Below, in pieces: positions 43,701-55,565 of a stretch of DNA of 64,000 nucleotides. The position numbers and the translations under genes were made by a program. The notes beneath the pieces were generated by a model. The model was not told the DNA's origin and made no database searches. It saw only the letters and a list, made by a program, of their open reading frames with translations. The stretch's first letter is position 1. The number at the start of each line of letters is the position of its first letter. The DNA is from Plantago major (taxonomy: Eukaryota > Streptophyta > Magnoliopsida > Lamiales > Plantaginaceae): the NCBI GenBank assembly GCA_026545765.1, contig JAIFAC010000307.1, positions 1-64,000 of the forward strand, read 5' to 3'.

Positions 43701-46194
43701 CTGGTTCTCAGCAACCTTTCTTTCTTGAACCTGAGAGGAATACAATACTTAGGAAATAGTTTGAAAGAATCTATGCATAAATATGCTTTTAATGAATTCT
43801 GATTTGTGCTACTTACTTCCTCAAAAGGAAGCTCAGATTCATTTTTCTCGTAAACTTGTGCGCTTCGGTGTTCTTTCGAGTGATGTCATTGGGGCTTTAT
43901 CAATTTCCATTGATGCGGGAAGTCGCAACTTTATCCCCTTGCATTTCTACTCAAATAGCCTGTAAGTAGAAAGTATTCAATATTAGAAGAGATAAAGGAT
44001 AACCCAAGATGAAGAATACTTGTCACTGATTGTCATATACCTTCATGTTTGAAGGCTCAAGATGTATTCTTCGTAAACCTTGTTGGTCTCTCGATTTGTC
44101 TCGGCATTTCTTTTATCTTCTTCCATCTCATTGAGCTCATAGAAACATTTATCATTAATGAGCATACAAACATTTTTATCAAAAGTTAGTTCTCTTTAAG
44201 AATTATTTACCCGTGGCATGTGCTCGATTTCTCAAGAGTCGAGGTTGAAGGAACCTCTTTTCAAGATTCCGAGGTAAGCTTTTCAGCTTCCTCTTGTTTT
44301 TCCGTTTCTAACTCAGCCTGTAACAAAGAGATTCTTATAAGGTAACAAGATTTATAAGTATAAAATTTGCACAAGATAAGAGTTAAACCATTCAACTACC
44401 TGATCCATGTCAGGCTGAATGGTCTCTGAAACTTGTGACCTTTCTATACATTGGTCGTCTTGTCCCAGTTCAGTTTCTTTGTTTGAAGTTTCTGGTACTT
44501 CACACCTTCCCTGAGTATGCAACTCAGTTGCCTCCTTTGGTTGATCATTCTGAGTAGATGTCTCAGTTTGATCCCTCTCATTGAGTTGGGGAACCTGCTC
44601 AATTACAGGATTTTCTTCAGCATACTGTATTGCTGGTATTTCAAAATGGAGTTCATTTACCATTTCATCAACCACTTGTGGCTGTTGTGGTTGTTGTGTT
44701 TGTGGTTGTTGTGGTTGTCTGGAAGCAGAAGATTGATCAGTAGAATGTTCTTCCAGATTCTTAGATGTATGCTTCCATCAAGATTCCGCCAAAGACTAAA
44801 ATACCACTCATCAGGGCTTTGTGAAGTTGTTCAAGAGAAGCATTCCCTGATGATGTGTTTGCACCAACAACCTTTGCTATAGTCTCAAAGAACTCGTGGT
44901 GCAGTGTTCTTCTTCGATACCTTATCACCGCCATTTTTCAAGAATCTTAGCCCTCTTTGTTCTTTCTAGGACTTGAGAGATGACTAGTTCATCATCTTCA
45001 TCGCCGAGCTCTCATCAAGATTGGGAACCGATTGGTCCATTATTCCCGCGTTTCGCAGATGGGGCTCGTGCTTTTCACCACTCTTGGTAGCATTTATGAG
45101 TTCATCGCCAGGCTTCTCGCATTAGTCGCAACATTTCAAAGCACTTTCTTCCGAAGTCTACTTGTTCAAGAGTTGATAACTCTTTTCCAAAGATTGATGA
45201 GTTCATCCGCCTTTATTAGTTCATCGGCAAGGCTCGCAGATATCCGAGAATTGACAACCTCTTTGGGTGTCATCCGATTTGCCACAGACTTCTTTCTTGA
45301 AGTTCTCGCTTCTTGGCAACCTTTTCTTCAGATATCTTTTCGCACTTTCGCTTAGACCTTTCCGAGACCCAAGAACCTTTTTCATCAAATTTGTATACTC
45401 ATATTTATAGAGTAAGTTATCATATTATTTCAAATTGCCTCCGAGCTCAATGCCAAGCTTTTCCAGAAGTAGCATATCTTCGCACTATATCCTACAAAGG
45501 GCCTTTCGCTCAGCTAGTCCTTTGACAATTTTAGGCTCAAGCCTTGAATCTTCTTCACGAATTTCATGAAGGCATTTTCCCCGCTTAAAAGGGTTTTCCA
45601 AATTTTGTCTTGTCGATTCAAAGAAGAACATCATGATCCATCGCTTCGCTTATCCGTCAAGACCTCCTTGTAGACCATCAAAGCATATGTGAAGAATGCA
45701 AGCCAAGATATCCCAAAGGAACCAACAGATGTCCGGTTCGGATGTCAAGAAGCTTGAACTCAGGGTGTATCCGATTTTCAAGATCACACATCATCAGAAA
45801 GTTCTTTAACACCTTCAAGGAGTTCCTCATCCTTGGTGTTTATTTCAAAATCCTTTCCAAGATTTTGAACCTCAAACAACTTACAGAAGGTTGTTAAGTC
45901 CAGAAGGATTTCCTTTCCTTGGACTGAGGTTTTGATAGACACTATTTCAATGCCTTCAGAAACACAGGAAATAATCCTGGAGTTGTTGTAAAATTCCAAC
46001 ACATCGAGTGATGAAATTCCACTTGGGCGAGCAAATAGAAAACCCTTGATTTGTGCCTTTTCAAGCATGTCAAGAATCAATTTTCTATCAGTTTGGTTCT
46101 CTATTGCAGCAGAGAGGTATTCCTCAACCATGGCACCACCCCAAATCATTCTGTGACTTGAAGTCCAATGGTCAGGATTAAAAACTCCTACCAT
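40798..46194 (-). pseudogene. Extra gene of copia element A, downstream of pol, with introns
   Basis: Sense-oriented gene between pol and the 3' LTR. Its first open stretch (46194-45784) holds GGAMVEEYLSAAIENQ, FLFARPSGISSLDVLEFY and LDLTTFCKLFEV. The middle is Q/P/E-rich (near 44675-44352). A coiled region follows (42836-42450). Next is a basic-acidic low-complexity part (ITRAMAQKPPRSTKAPRRR, then DESSEEEEEG). The C-terminal domain contains NGYWILELKHLLLNSRFPEP and YLRIIYDYFKLSDIKIVHAW, ending at a TGA at 40798. Likely introns: one from GATCAG|GTAGTTGAATGG to TTACAG|GCTGAG (about 44399-44320), another near 43618-43540, another near 43819-43740. Frames are often broken, partly by CAG/CTG-to-CG lesions. 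No env features (signal peptide, fusion peptide) are seen. It recalls retroelement-linked Lamiales proteins of unknown role. Confidence 0.7.
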
Positions 46195-46224
46195 TCTGTG
46201 ACTTGAAGTCCAATGGTCAGGATT
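46145..46224. repeat. Short tandem duplication, about 49 bp period
   Basis: CATTCTGTGACTTGAAGTCC followed by AATGGTCAGGATT occurs twice, at 46148 and 46192. It duplicates the start region of the extra gene (DHWTSSHRM), so either of two ATG codons could serve. Confidence 0.9.
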
Positions 46225-46392
46225 TGAAATTGGTGTTTGAAAGAGATTTGATTCAGTAATTCTTTGCAGAAAAACTTAATCTTGATTTGCAGAGATTGTA
46301 GAGAGTTTGCAGAGAATCAAGAGAAGGATTTGCTATTTTTGTGCAAGATGAAATTTCGGATTAGGCAAAAGTGATTTCATTTGCCAAAATCC

Positions 46393-46404
46393 TATATATA
46401 TATA
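46393..46404 (-). promoter_or_regulatory. Candidate TATA box upstream of the extra copia gene
   Basis: On the minus strand CTATATATATATAGG lies about 200 bases before the first ATG (46194). It is followed by a CT-rich leader (CTCTTGATTCTCTGC, CTCTCTACAATCTC) typical of plant 5' untranslated regions. This suggests the gene may be transcribed on its own rather than only from the LTR. Confidence 0.5.
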
Positions 46405-47040
46405 GCAGTTGAATCCCAACAGACAAATACATACAAATTGATTTTGTGTGTACGATTCTGATTTGCAAAGCGTGAGCAAAAGCTAGTTCGCATTAAATGC
46501 TTAGTGGGCCATGTCCAATTTCAAATTCACTATTTATCGTGAATTAATTTCCACCGCATGCATCAATCGCTTAACTTCATCGAGGGTCACCATTGCTTTT
46601 CAAAGAATGATCACAATCAAAGTGTAATTGTGCCCATTTAATGAGTTTTGGCGACTTGCTATCCGAATCACAATTTCAGATGACCAAGGACACTGCTCAG
46701 ATCCGAATCATTTTATACTTAGGATTTTTCCAAGTTTTCATCAAGATAGAAATAATGCGAGTTTCAAGAGAGTAGTTGATTGCGATAGTTATACTATTCT
46801 CTTTGTGTTCCCGCTTATAGAGTGATTCAGATATCCGAGTTCCCGCCTCGTAGATCTTAAGCTATCTTTTGCTTTTTAGCCTTTTGACTTCCGGATACCC
46901 GCTCCATTTCTCTTTCTCTTTCCGGATACCCGCTCCAGATACCTCTTCTCTGGATGCCCGCTCCATACCTCTTCTCTGGTTGCCTGCTCCAGATAATTGA
47001 ACTCTTTCTTCATTGGTAGTTCCATTAGTCCAAGACTATG

Positions 47041-50000
47041 TCTTAAGGTTAAGAATCTACTTTTTGTAGTGGCTTAGTGAAGATTTCTAAGTTGGTCTTC
47101 AAGCCAATCTTGAGTATCTCTATATCGCCCTTTTCAACATGGTCTCTGGCGAAGTGATGTCTAACATCAATGTGCTTTGTTCGCATGAAATTTAGGATTC
47201 GTAATCGCAATAGCACTTGTGTTGTCACGTAAAATGGGAGTCTTCTTCATCGAGTCCATAGTCTTTAAGTTGTTGTTGTATCCACGTAATTTGTGTTGCA
47301 CAACAACCAGAAGAATATATTCAAATCCGTGGTAGAAGTTGCAATTGAGTTTTGCTTCTTGCTAAACCATGAGATAAGTCTAGTACCTTAAACCGGCAAG
47401 TTCCCGAGGTGCTTTTCCTATCAAGTTGATCCAAAGATAATCGCCATTCGAGTACCCAAATAAACTCAATCCACTTTCTTTAGGATACCACAATCCTACA
47501 TCTCGCATCTTTACATACCTTAATATTTTCATAGCAATGTTGTAGTGTGTTTGCATTGGATTTGTCTGAAATCTAGCACATACTCCAACGGCATATTGAA
47601 TATCAGGTCTACTTGCAGTGAAGTAAAGTAGTGAACCTATCAATTTCCTATACTTATGTTCTTCAACACTCTTGTCTGATTCAGTATAGGTCATTTTGGT
47701 TCCAATGCTCATAGGTATCTTAGCATTCTTTTCAGAAGGCTTAAGATTGAATTTTGTGAGCATATCTTTTGCATACTTTGTTTGACTAATGAATATTCCA
47801 TCATTGAGTTGCTTGACTTGCAATCCTAGGAAATAATTCATTTCTCCCATCATGCTCATCTCAAACTTGCTTTTCATGAGATTTGCAAAGTCATTACAAA
47901 GTTGCTTGTCCTTAGATCCAAATATGATGTCATCAACATATACTTGAACTAAGAGTAGTTTTCCATCATGATTTAAGGTAAATAAAGTTTTATCAACTTC
48001 ACCTTTCTTGAAACCACTTTCCAGAAGGTACTTGGCCAAAGTGTCATACCATGCTCTTGGAGCCTGTTTCAGTCCATACAGAGCTTCAGAGTTTATAGAC
48101 CATTCTACTTTCTGAGGAAACTTCAAAGCCAGGTGGTTGCTCAACATAAACTTCTTCTGCAAGTTCACCGTTTAAGAATGCACTTTTGACATCCATCTGA
48201 TAAACTTTGAAATTTTTATGAGCTGCAAAGACTAGAAAGAGTCTTATTGCATCCAATCTGCAACCGTGCACATGACTCACAAAATCTAAGCCTTTAGTCC
48301 GAGTAAATCCTTGGCAACCAATCTTGCTTTGTTTCAAGTTATTTCACCGATTCATTCATCTTGTTTCGAAACCCATTTAGTTCCAATCACAGATATTCCT
48401 TCTATAAATGGAACTAGTTTCGACTTTGTTTCTCTCAAATTGATCCAACTCTTCTTGCATTGCAGAGATCCATTTGGTCTCCTAATGCTTCTTCTATTTT
48501 TAGGTTCAATATTCGAGATGAAACATCCAAAGAGAGAGTTAGCATTTTCAGCTATTGCTCTCCTAGTCCTAACACCCTGATTAATCGGTCCAATTATATC
48601 CTTTGTAGGATGATCTTTGATCCATTTCATCATAGGTTTAGTGCTAGTAGGATCAATATCCGTGATCCAATGTGAATCACTAAGATTTTGATTTGATACT
48701 TTTTCAAGATTCGAGATATCCGACATATGGGAAATGTCATGGATATCGACACTTTTTCAAGTTAGAGATATCCGGAAAATGCATTTCAAAGATTCTTAAT
48801 TTCAGATACCTTTCCATGATGAAGGTTCTCAGTAACCTGTTCCATTTCTGGAAAACTCATAGGAAATTCCTCATCATGTCTGTGAGTCATCTTGTTGTTA
48901 CTAGGCTTTTCAAGCTTTTCTTCGTCAGAGTCATCCTTGCTTTCCATAATGATGTTTTTCCTTTCTGAGGATTCTTCTTTAGAATCCCTCAGTAATAATT
49001 CTTTGAACCTTTCTGAGAGTTCATCAATAGGAGGTGTTTTCTTATTTCCTTCATAGAATACAACATGAACTGATTCTTCAATTTTCTTTGTTCTTTGTTG
49101 TAAACTCGTAGCTTTGTTGTTTGTGGAATAGCCAAGAAAAACACCTTCATCTGCCTTTGGTTGAAATGTTCTCATATAATCTTTCCCATTGTTTAGAACA
49201 AAACATCTACAACCAAATACTCTCAGATGTTTGATATTAGGGGGTCTACCAACCAAGATTTCATAGGGGGTCTTGTCATGGTGTTTGTTTATCAAACATC
49301 CGCTCCGAGTGTAGCAGTGTGTTTACAGCTTCAACCCAATAAATTTCACTTATTTCAAAGGTCACTAGCATTGTCCTTGCAATTTCTTTAAGGGTTATGT
49401 TTTTCCTTCGCAACACCATTTTGTTGAGGTGTTCTTACAGAGGAAAGTTGGTGTTGTATACCTTTGTAGGTACAAACTCCTTTATGTAATCGTTGACAAA
49501 CTCAAGACTATGGTCTGCTCGATTGCAGATACCTTGTCATTTTTCATGACTTCAAGCTTTTTCAAAGAAGTTTGGTATCTCCACCGCATCGATTTGTGTT
49601 TCAAAGACAACCCAAGTGAATCTTGAGAAGTCATCTACCACAACTGCATTCATACTTCTTTCCCGCATAACTAGTTACGATGATTCAAAAGATCCATGTG
49701 TAAAAGTTGCAGTGGTCTAACACTAGAGTGTCTCGATTTTCGACTTGAAAGAGATTTTAGATTGTTTCCATCCGACAAAGTGTAATGATACCATCCTTTC
49801 GAAGATGTTCGGGAAGACCAACCACTAACTCTTTCTTGGCAAGTCTATTTAGAGTTTTGAAGTTCAAGTGACTCATTCTTTTGTGCCATAACCAAAGGCT
49901 CTTCCAGGTGACCAGATTGACTCACCATGAGACATTCTTCATTGTATGCCCAATCGACAACATAAAGATCGCCTTTCCGACCAACTAAGACTATTCGCTT

Positions 50001-52764
50001 GACTCATTGTCAATTAGTTTGCAGATTTAGCTTTGAATTTTATAGTAAAACCCTCTCGCAAACTGCTCATCTTGTCAATAGATTATATTTCAAATCCTTA
50101 ACATGTAATACGCCGCTGATTGTTAAAGTCCCCAATTTGACGCTGCCAAATCCTGAGAGGGATTTAATTCTCCTCCAAAGAACTGATATCCGGTCCCGTG
50201 TTGCAAGCTTTGTAATCAACCAGATTTGCTTTGTCTCATGTGCTTTCCGTGATCCACTATCAAATAGCCATTGTGCTTTAGTCCGAAGCATTCGCATACA
50301 ACAGAAACAGAGATTAGGTTCTCATATCTTTGATGGAACCGTCGAATTAAAAGTTCTTCCAAAGAGGAATCCATTTTGTATGAATTTCTTTGAAATATGC
50401 TTTTGTCTGACAGGAACATAAGGAGGAATTCTTTTTGAATGAATGTTATCATTAGTAAGAATTATTTTCTTCCTTAGTGTGTTCCTAGGTGCTCCATATG
50501 ATGCTTTCAGATACCTGTCAGGTTTCTGAGTTTGCTTTTCAAAGAACTTAGCCTTCCTCCGATTTCTTCTAGCCCGCATTCAGATTTTCAAGGGCTTGAT
50601 TTAACTTCCACTTCGATAATTGCTTTGAGCAATTCTAGCTTTCACCATCGCTTTGCTCCCGCTTGTACTCATGAGCAAGTTGTTTTCCGATGCCTTTGTA
50701 GCCAATACTGCTTTGAGCACTTGAAGCTATCTCGAGATCTTTTCTCAAGCCTTTGCTAGTCTCGTTGATCCAATTTCTTTCCGTAAAAGTGACATGGGAG
50801 AATTTGCCACTCCGCAATTCTTCCTTTTGAGAGACATAGCATCGTGGTGTTTACACTTTTCAAGGTTGCGCTTTTCGTAGACGCATCTAACATTTTTGTT
50901 TTTGACTTGTTTTTCCCACAAAGGTTTAGTCGCAACTGCCTTTCCTTTGCCAACAATCTTTGTCTTCTCACCGATACTATAGATTGCATGGGAACCGTCT
51001 TGCTGAGTACTTACGAATGTTCTTCTTTCCTCACTCTTATTCAGAGTGGTAGAACAATCTATCTGTGTATTCAGCCCAAGTCCTTTCTTTTCTGAAGGAT
51101 CTCTTAAGTAAGATTGTACTTCAGTAAGAGTGTCACTAGCTTTGGCATAAGATTGAAAATATACTTCTTTCTTCTTGAGTTCCTTGTTTTCAGAAAGAAG
51201 ATTTTCATAATTCTTTCGTAACTCAGCCATTGCTTTTTCATGTGACTTTTTTACCTCGATATCCGAGCTTTGAGAAATGCATTTTCAAAGATCCTTTTCT
51301 CGTATATCTTAACCAGCTTAGAGTTTTCCTTTGCAAGAAAATTCTTTTCCTCTTCGAGATTTTCGGCTCTAGATCGGATCATTAGAAATTCTCTCTCATA
51401 GATGTCAAGTTCTTTCCCGAGATTTTCTAGATTTTTTATTTCCTCTTCATCACTTTCATAAGTGTAGCAAGAAGTATGTGTTACCTCATCAGCCATAAGA
51501 CAGTTTTCTATGTTGGAGATGTCTGGTCCGTCAATTTCAGCAACTCCACACATTTCATTCTTCTTGAGGTCGAAGTCGATTATATCATGAGTAACTCCAC
51601 ATAATTCTGGTGATGGTAAGGTTGAATCATCTGAATTGTCATCTTCGTAATCTCTCAACGCCTAGAGCATCCATTGAATTTGATTTTCTTTCTTTCTTCG
51701 CTAACAAAGCTTTCTCGCTTCTTCAAGATTCTTCTATCTTTCTTGTCGTCTCTTAGTTTGTTGAAGGCGGACAATCCTTCTTGAAGTGGCTGTGTTTCAC
51801 AATAGAAACAGATATCGCTTTCCAATTTCGCCCTCAAGACATGATGCTTTCTCGAAATGGCTTGTTCAATGAAGCTTTGCATATTTTTTGTACCGTGATA
51901 GTTTGAGCCTAGATGCTTTTTCACTTCTCTTCGCTTTTCTTCTCTCAATTTCGATCGACAAATTTGCTCATTTGCTTTGCAGAAGAGCATCCTCGCCTCC
52001 TCCTTGCTTTTCTTCTTTCGAAGTTCCTCGAGTAACTAGAGCAACATTCGCAACTTTTCATTGTTTGTTCTCCGAGTTGTCTCATAGTCAACCGTAGCAA
52101 GATGAGAGAAAGTTCCATCGGAGTGATATTTCGCATACCTTTAAAATAAAAGAATTTAGTATGCTCCCATTGTGGTTAAGACTTCGACAATAGTCTTAAT
52201 CTTCTCGACCGGGAGTATCATGCTTTCCCAAGTGCTGCCATATCACTCATGAGAGTGGTAAACCTGAAATCAAGTTCTTCCAGAGTTTCAGTGGGACCTT
52301 GTTTGAAATTTTGAAATTTCAACTTTAGAACTTCGAACTTGTTTTCCTTGGTTTTCGCAGTTCCGGCACAGATTTCTTCAATCACCGCCAGTAACTTTCG
52401 CTGCTTTAGCACCCACGCTTTAATCGATGTGCTCGTGTCGATCCGATGATAATGTTACAAGCTTGACCATCCAAATGATTCCTCTTGGCATCTTCCGATG
52501 TCCGTAGTTCTCTGGGCTTTGGTTCAGAATAACTTGAAAGAGATCTTCCACTAGTCGACGATCTATTTGTGAAGATCCTTCGCTTTGATCTCTGTCTCTT
52601 CCACTCGAAACCTCCATGACTTGCTTAAGTTGTTGAATGACTATTGGGCCATTCTTTATTACTTCGATCATCTCATCACTTATGGCTTCAAGGTGGAGCA
52701 TCATGTTATTTTTCCATTTCTCGTAGTTCTCTGGTTTGAGAACGGGTGCATCACTCAGAGACAT
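47041..52764 (-). pseudogene. Copia element A gag-pol polyprotein, frame-broken
   Basis: Retrotransposon capsid and enzymes. Gag starts at ATG 52764 (MSLSDAPVLKPENYEKW), with DFRFTTLMSDMAALG and a zinc knuckle near 51800 (CFYC...). A coiled spacer (51658-50745) follows, then the protease motif (LFDSG near 50260). A GAG-pre-integrase/integrase region includes [20 protein letters not shown] (49290). Reverse transcriptase has [25 protein letters not shown] and catalytic YVDDIIFGS (48168-47380). RNase H is a decayed remnant ending near TKHIDVRHHF (about 47160). RT is the best preserved part. Many frame breaks coincide with CAG or CTG being reduced to CG relative to the sister copy, so part of the damage may be artefactual. 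Confidence 0.88.
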
Positions 52765-52862
52765 ACCTGCACACTTAACACACAAATTAAATAGTCCTCA
52801 AAAGTGGACAAAGTTCCTTCACCTATCTGGGGATCTAGGTTCAAGGTATCGGTGAACCTCCT

Positions 52863-52874
52863 GCTCTGATACCA
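52863..52874 (-). other. Primer binding site of element A (initiator tRNA-Met)
   Basis: TGGTATCAGAGC on the minus strand, two bases inside the 5' LTR, is complementary to the 3' end of initiator methionine tRNA. Confidence 0.9.
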
Positions 52875-52876
52875 CT

Positions 52877-54579
52877 TGTTGGTCCAGATAACGGCAAAGT
52901 AAAAGACTAGAGGGGGGGGTGAATAGTCTTTTTAAAACTTTTGTCGATAACAACTATTTCTCAGATATCTGAATAGATATCTGATACTTAGAATCAGAGT
53001 GCAGAAGACTTAATAAAGATAAGTGCAGAAACAGTTAATATGTGTGTGTTGCTGAAATGTAAATACAGAAACGTAAATAACACAGCAAATATAGTGGTAT
53101 CTGGAGGTGGCGTAATCCTCTAACTAATCCACTTCGGTCTATCAGAGACCTAGAATTCACTAGAACAGATAATTGAGTTCTCCTTACAATAATCCTATTC
53201 TAAGATTCTTAACATTGGTTCCAAACCAAATGTTCCCCGAGTTGTTCTGCTTTCACAACCAAGTACTTCCTATACTCGTAAACCTTTGAGTTATTCCTAG
53301 CTTCCCAAGCTAAGTACTTCCTATACTCAATAACCTTGAGTTATTCCTTAGTTTCCCAAATCAAGTACTTCCTATACTCAGAACGCTGGAGTTATTCCCC
53401 ATTTTTCAAACTAAGTACTTCGCACTCCACGCAGCTTATGGTGTTGGTTTTGGTTTGAGTTGTCGATGAGCTTCTTTAATAACTTATTCAGCTTATTCGA
53501 GAGCTCGTGAATCAAGGTACTTAATACACTTTACAACAGATGGTATCTTGTTCGATTTTATCGACCTAAGTCTTATGATATCTGCTCAAGAGAATGAATC
53601 TTTATAGTTGATCTTTGATTCAACTCCTTCACGTATAGCTTTGCTTGTTTAGGATCGTGACACTTAGAACTTCAAAGGTTACTCAAGATCAAAAGCTTTG
53701 GTCGCAATGTAAAGCTTTGTGAGTAAGTAAGTTGCTTTGAGAGAGTAAGACGCTCAATGCTTGTATGCGCTCAAGGTGTGTCTAAGGTGTCTTCTCAATC
53801 ACCTAAGTGTTGATATTTATAGATGAATTTGAGTGCCGCTTGAATAGTATCCGTTAGCTCAAATTCAAACTATCGATATCTCGTATAGTATCAGAAAGGT
53901 TTTTGTCTTCTTCTCGTTGCTTTTATTCGCATATCTCTGTCTGCATTAAATGCATTGTACTATACTTTTGTCTCAGAGTGTCAACGGAACTATGCTTTGT
54001 ATCAGAGACTAGTGTTATCTGATTCTTTGCACGTCCTTATCTTCACTCTTCAGATACCACTTGTGTTTATTGAAACAACTTTGTTTGCAATATATATTTC
54101 TTTTTCAGAAATGTGGTTAAAGCTCAAGGTATCTGAGAATAGATATCTGTGGACACTTTCCTTGTTTTCGATATGTCTTATTTCTCAAATATCTCTTGTG
54201 ACACGCTTTGTTTGAAACTATTCGTGTCTTTAAGATATCCGCTAAGATATCCGAACAATGTATTCAAGAATCTTGTGCGCTTTTCTTCAAGTCTTCAATG
54301 TCGCTGAGCTTTCATGGATGTCTTCTTCTTGGTCTTCTCTTCATAAAATAAAAATTACATTTTGAGACCTAACATCCTATACAAGATTTTCTAGACTATC
54401 ATACTTAGTGGGTTTCCTCTTTTACAATGTTCAAGTGAACCAAGAGTACTAATCACCTTTCTGAGACTAAGATAAGTCATCATGTTGCTGATCAAAACTT
54501 AAACAGATATTCTTTACAAAATATCTAACAAAAATTCCTAACAAATTTCTCAAGAAATTTCCCAACAAATTTCCCAACA
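52877..54579 (-). mobile_element. Copia element A 5' LTR (hybrid)
   Basis: It begins TGTTGGTCC next to the PBS and ends CCCAACA. Instead of a target duplication and host DNA it is followed by ATAAATTTGAGTGCC, the same flank that follows the solo LTR at 39722. The LTR therefore appears to be a recombinant: element A's own 5' LTR on the PBS side and the solo LTR on the other. Confidence 0.8.
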
Positions 54580-55565
54580 ATAAATTTGAGTGCCGTTTGA
54601 ATGGTATCCATTAGGCTTAAATCAAATTCAAACTATTGATATCTGAGTATAGTACTGTAGTACGTTTGTCTTCTTCTTCGGTTACCGCCTTTGTTCGTAT
54701 ATCATTCTGCCAGATTTAATGCAATGTACTATACTTTGTCCTGTAGTGCCAACGGAACTATGCATTGTATCATATATCTTATACTATCAGAGTTCTCTGA
54801 TGCTTTGCACGTCCTTTTCCAGAGATTATCACAACTCCAGATACCACTTGTTGAAACAACTTGTTATAATATATTTATTTTCAGAAACATAGTTTATGTC
54901 CAAGGTATCTGAGTGTAGATATCTGTCGGCACTTTCCTCGTTTCAGAAACATTTTATTTCTCAGATATCTTTTGCAATCGCTTATTTAAAACGCCAGGTC
55001 TTCAAGATATCCGTCATAGGTATCTCAAAACCTCGCCTTCAAAGAATCTTGTGCAGTCTTCAAATCTTCAAATACGTTGAACTTTTCCTGCTGGATTCCT
55101 TCTTCTTGGTCTTCTTTAGAGGAATAAAAATTACATTCAGAGACCTAACATCATATACAAGATTTGCTAGACTATCATAATTAGTGAGTTTCCTCTTTTA
55201 CAGTGTTCAAGTGAACCAAGAGTACTGACCACCTTTCTGAGCTAAGATAAGTCATTAGGTTGCTGATCAAAATCTAAACAGATATTCCTAACAAATTTTC
55301 CCAATTTTGATCAGTCAACGCTGACTATCTGACCTATTACAACGCTGACTATCTGACCTATCTGACAAGTTATCTTTTATAGATTGATATCTGAGAGTAG
55401 GTTCATCAGATATGTTACAATGAAAGTTCAGATAACATTTTACAACAATAAGGTACAGTCAACAAGATACAAAATTACATAGTAAATTAGGACAACAGGA
55501 GTAACCAAGCTCCAAGTGAACATCCTAACAAACTAGTCTTCAAGTCTTCAAAACAGTTCCATGGA

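Larger units (their letters stand above)
40437..52876 (-). mobile_element. Copia element A internal region, 12.4 kb
   Basis: On the minus strand the order is PBS, gag, a long coiled spacer, protease, integrase, reverse transcriptase, RNase H (52.8 down to about 47.1 kb), then a 5.4-kb extra gene (46194-40798) before the 3' LTR. The integrase-RT order identifies Ty1/copia. The long gag-pol spacer, large LTRs and extra gene after pol fit the SIRE/Maximus-type lineage. The whole element is about 16 kb without the nested solo LTR. Confidence 0.85.

Noticed and set aside
40798..46194. Envelope-like protein of a retrovirus-type element
   Set aside because: The position after pol fits, but no signal peptide, fusion segment or paired transmembrane region is visible, and introns and low-complexity acidic stretches argue otherwise.
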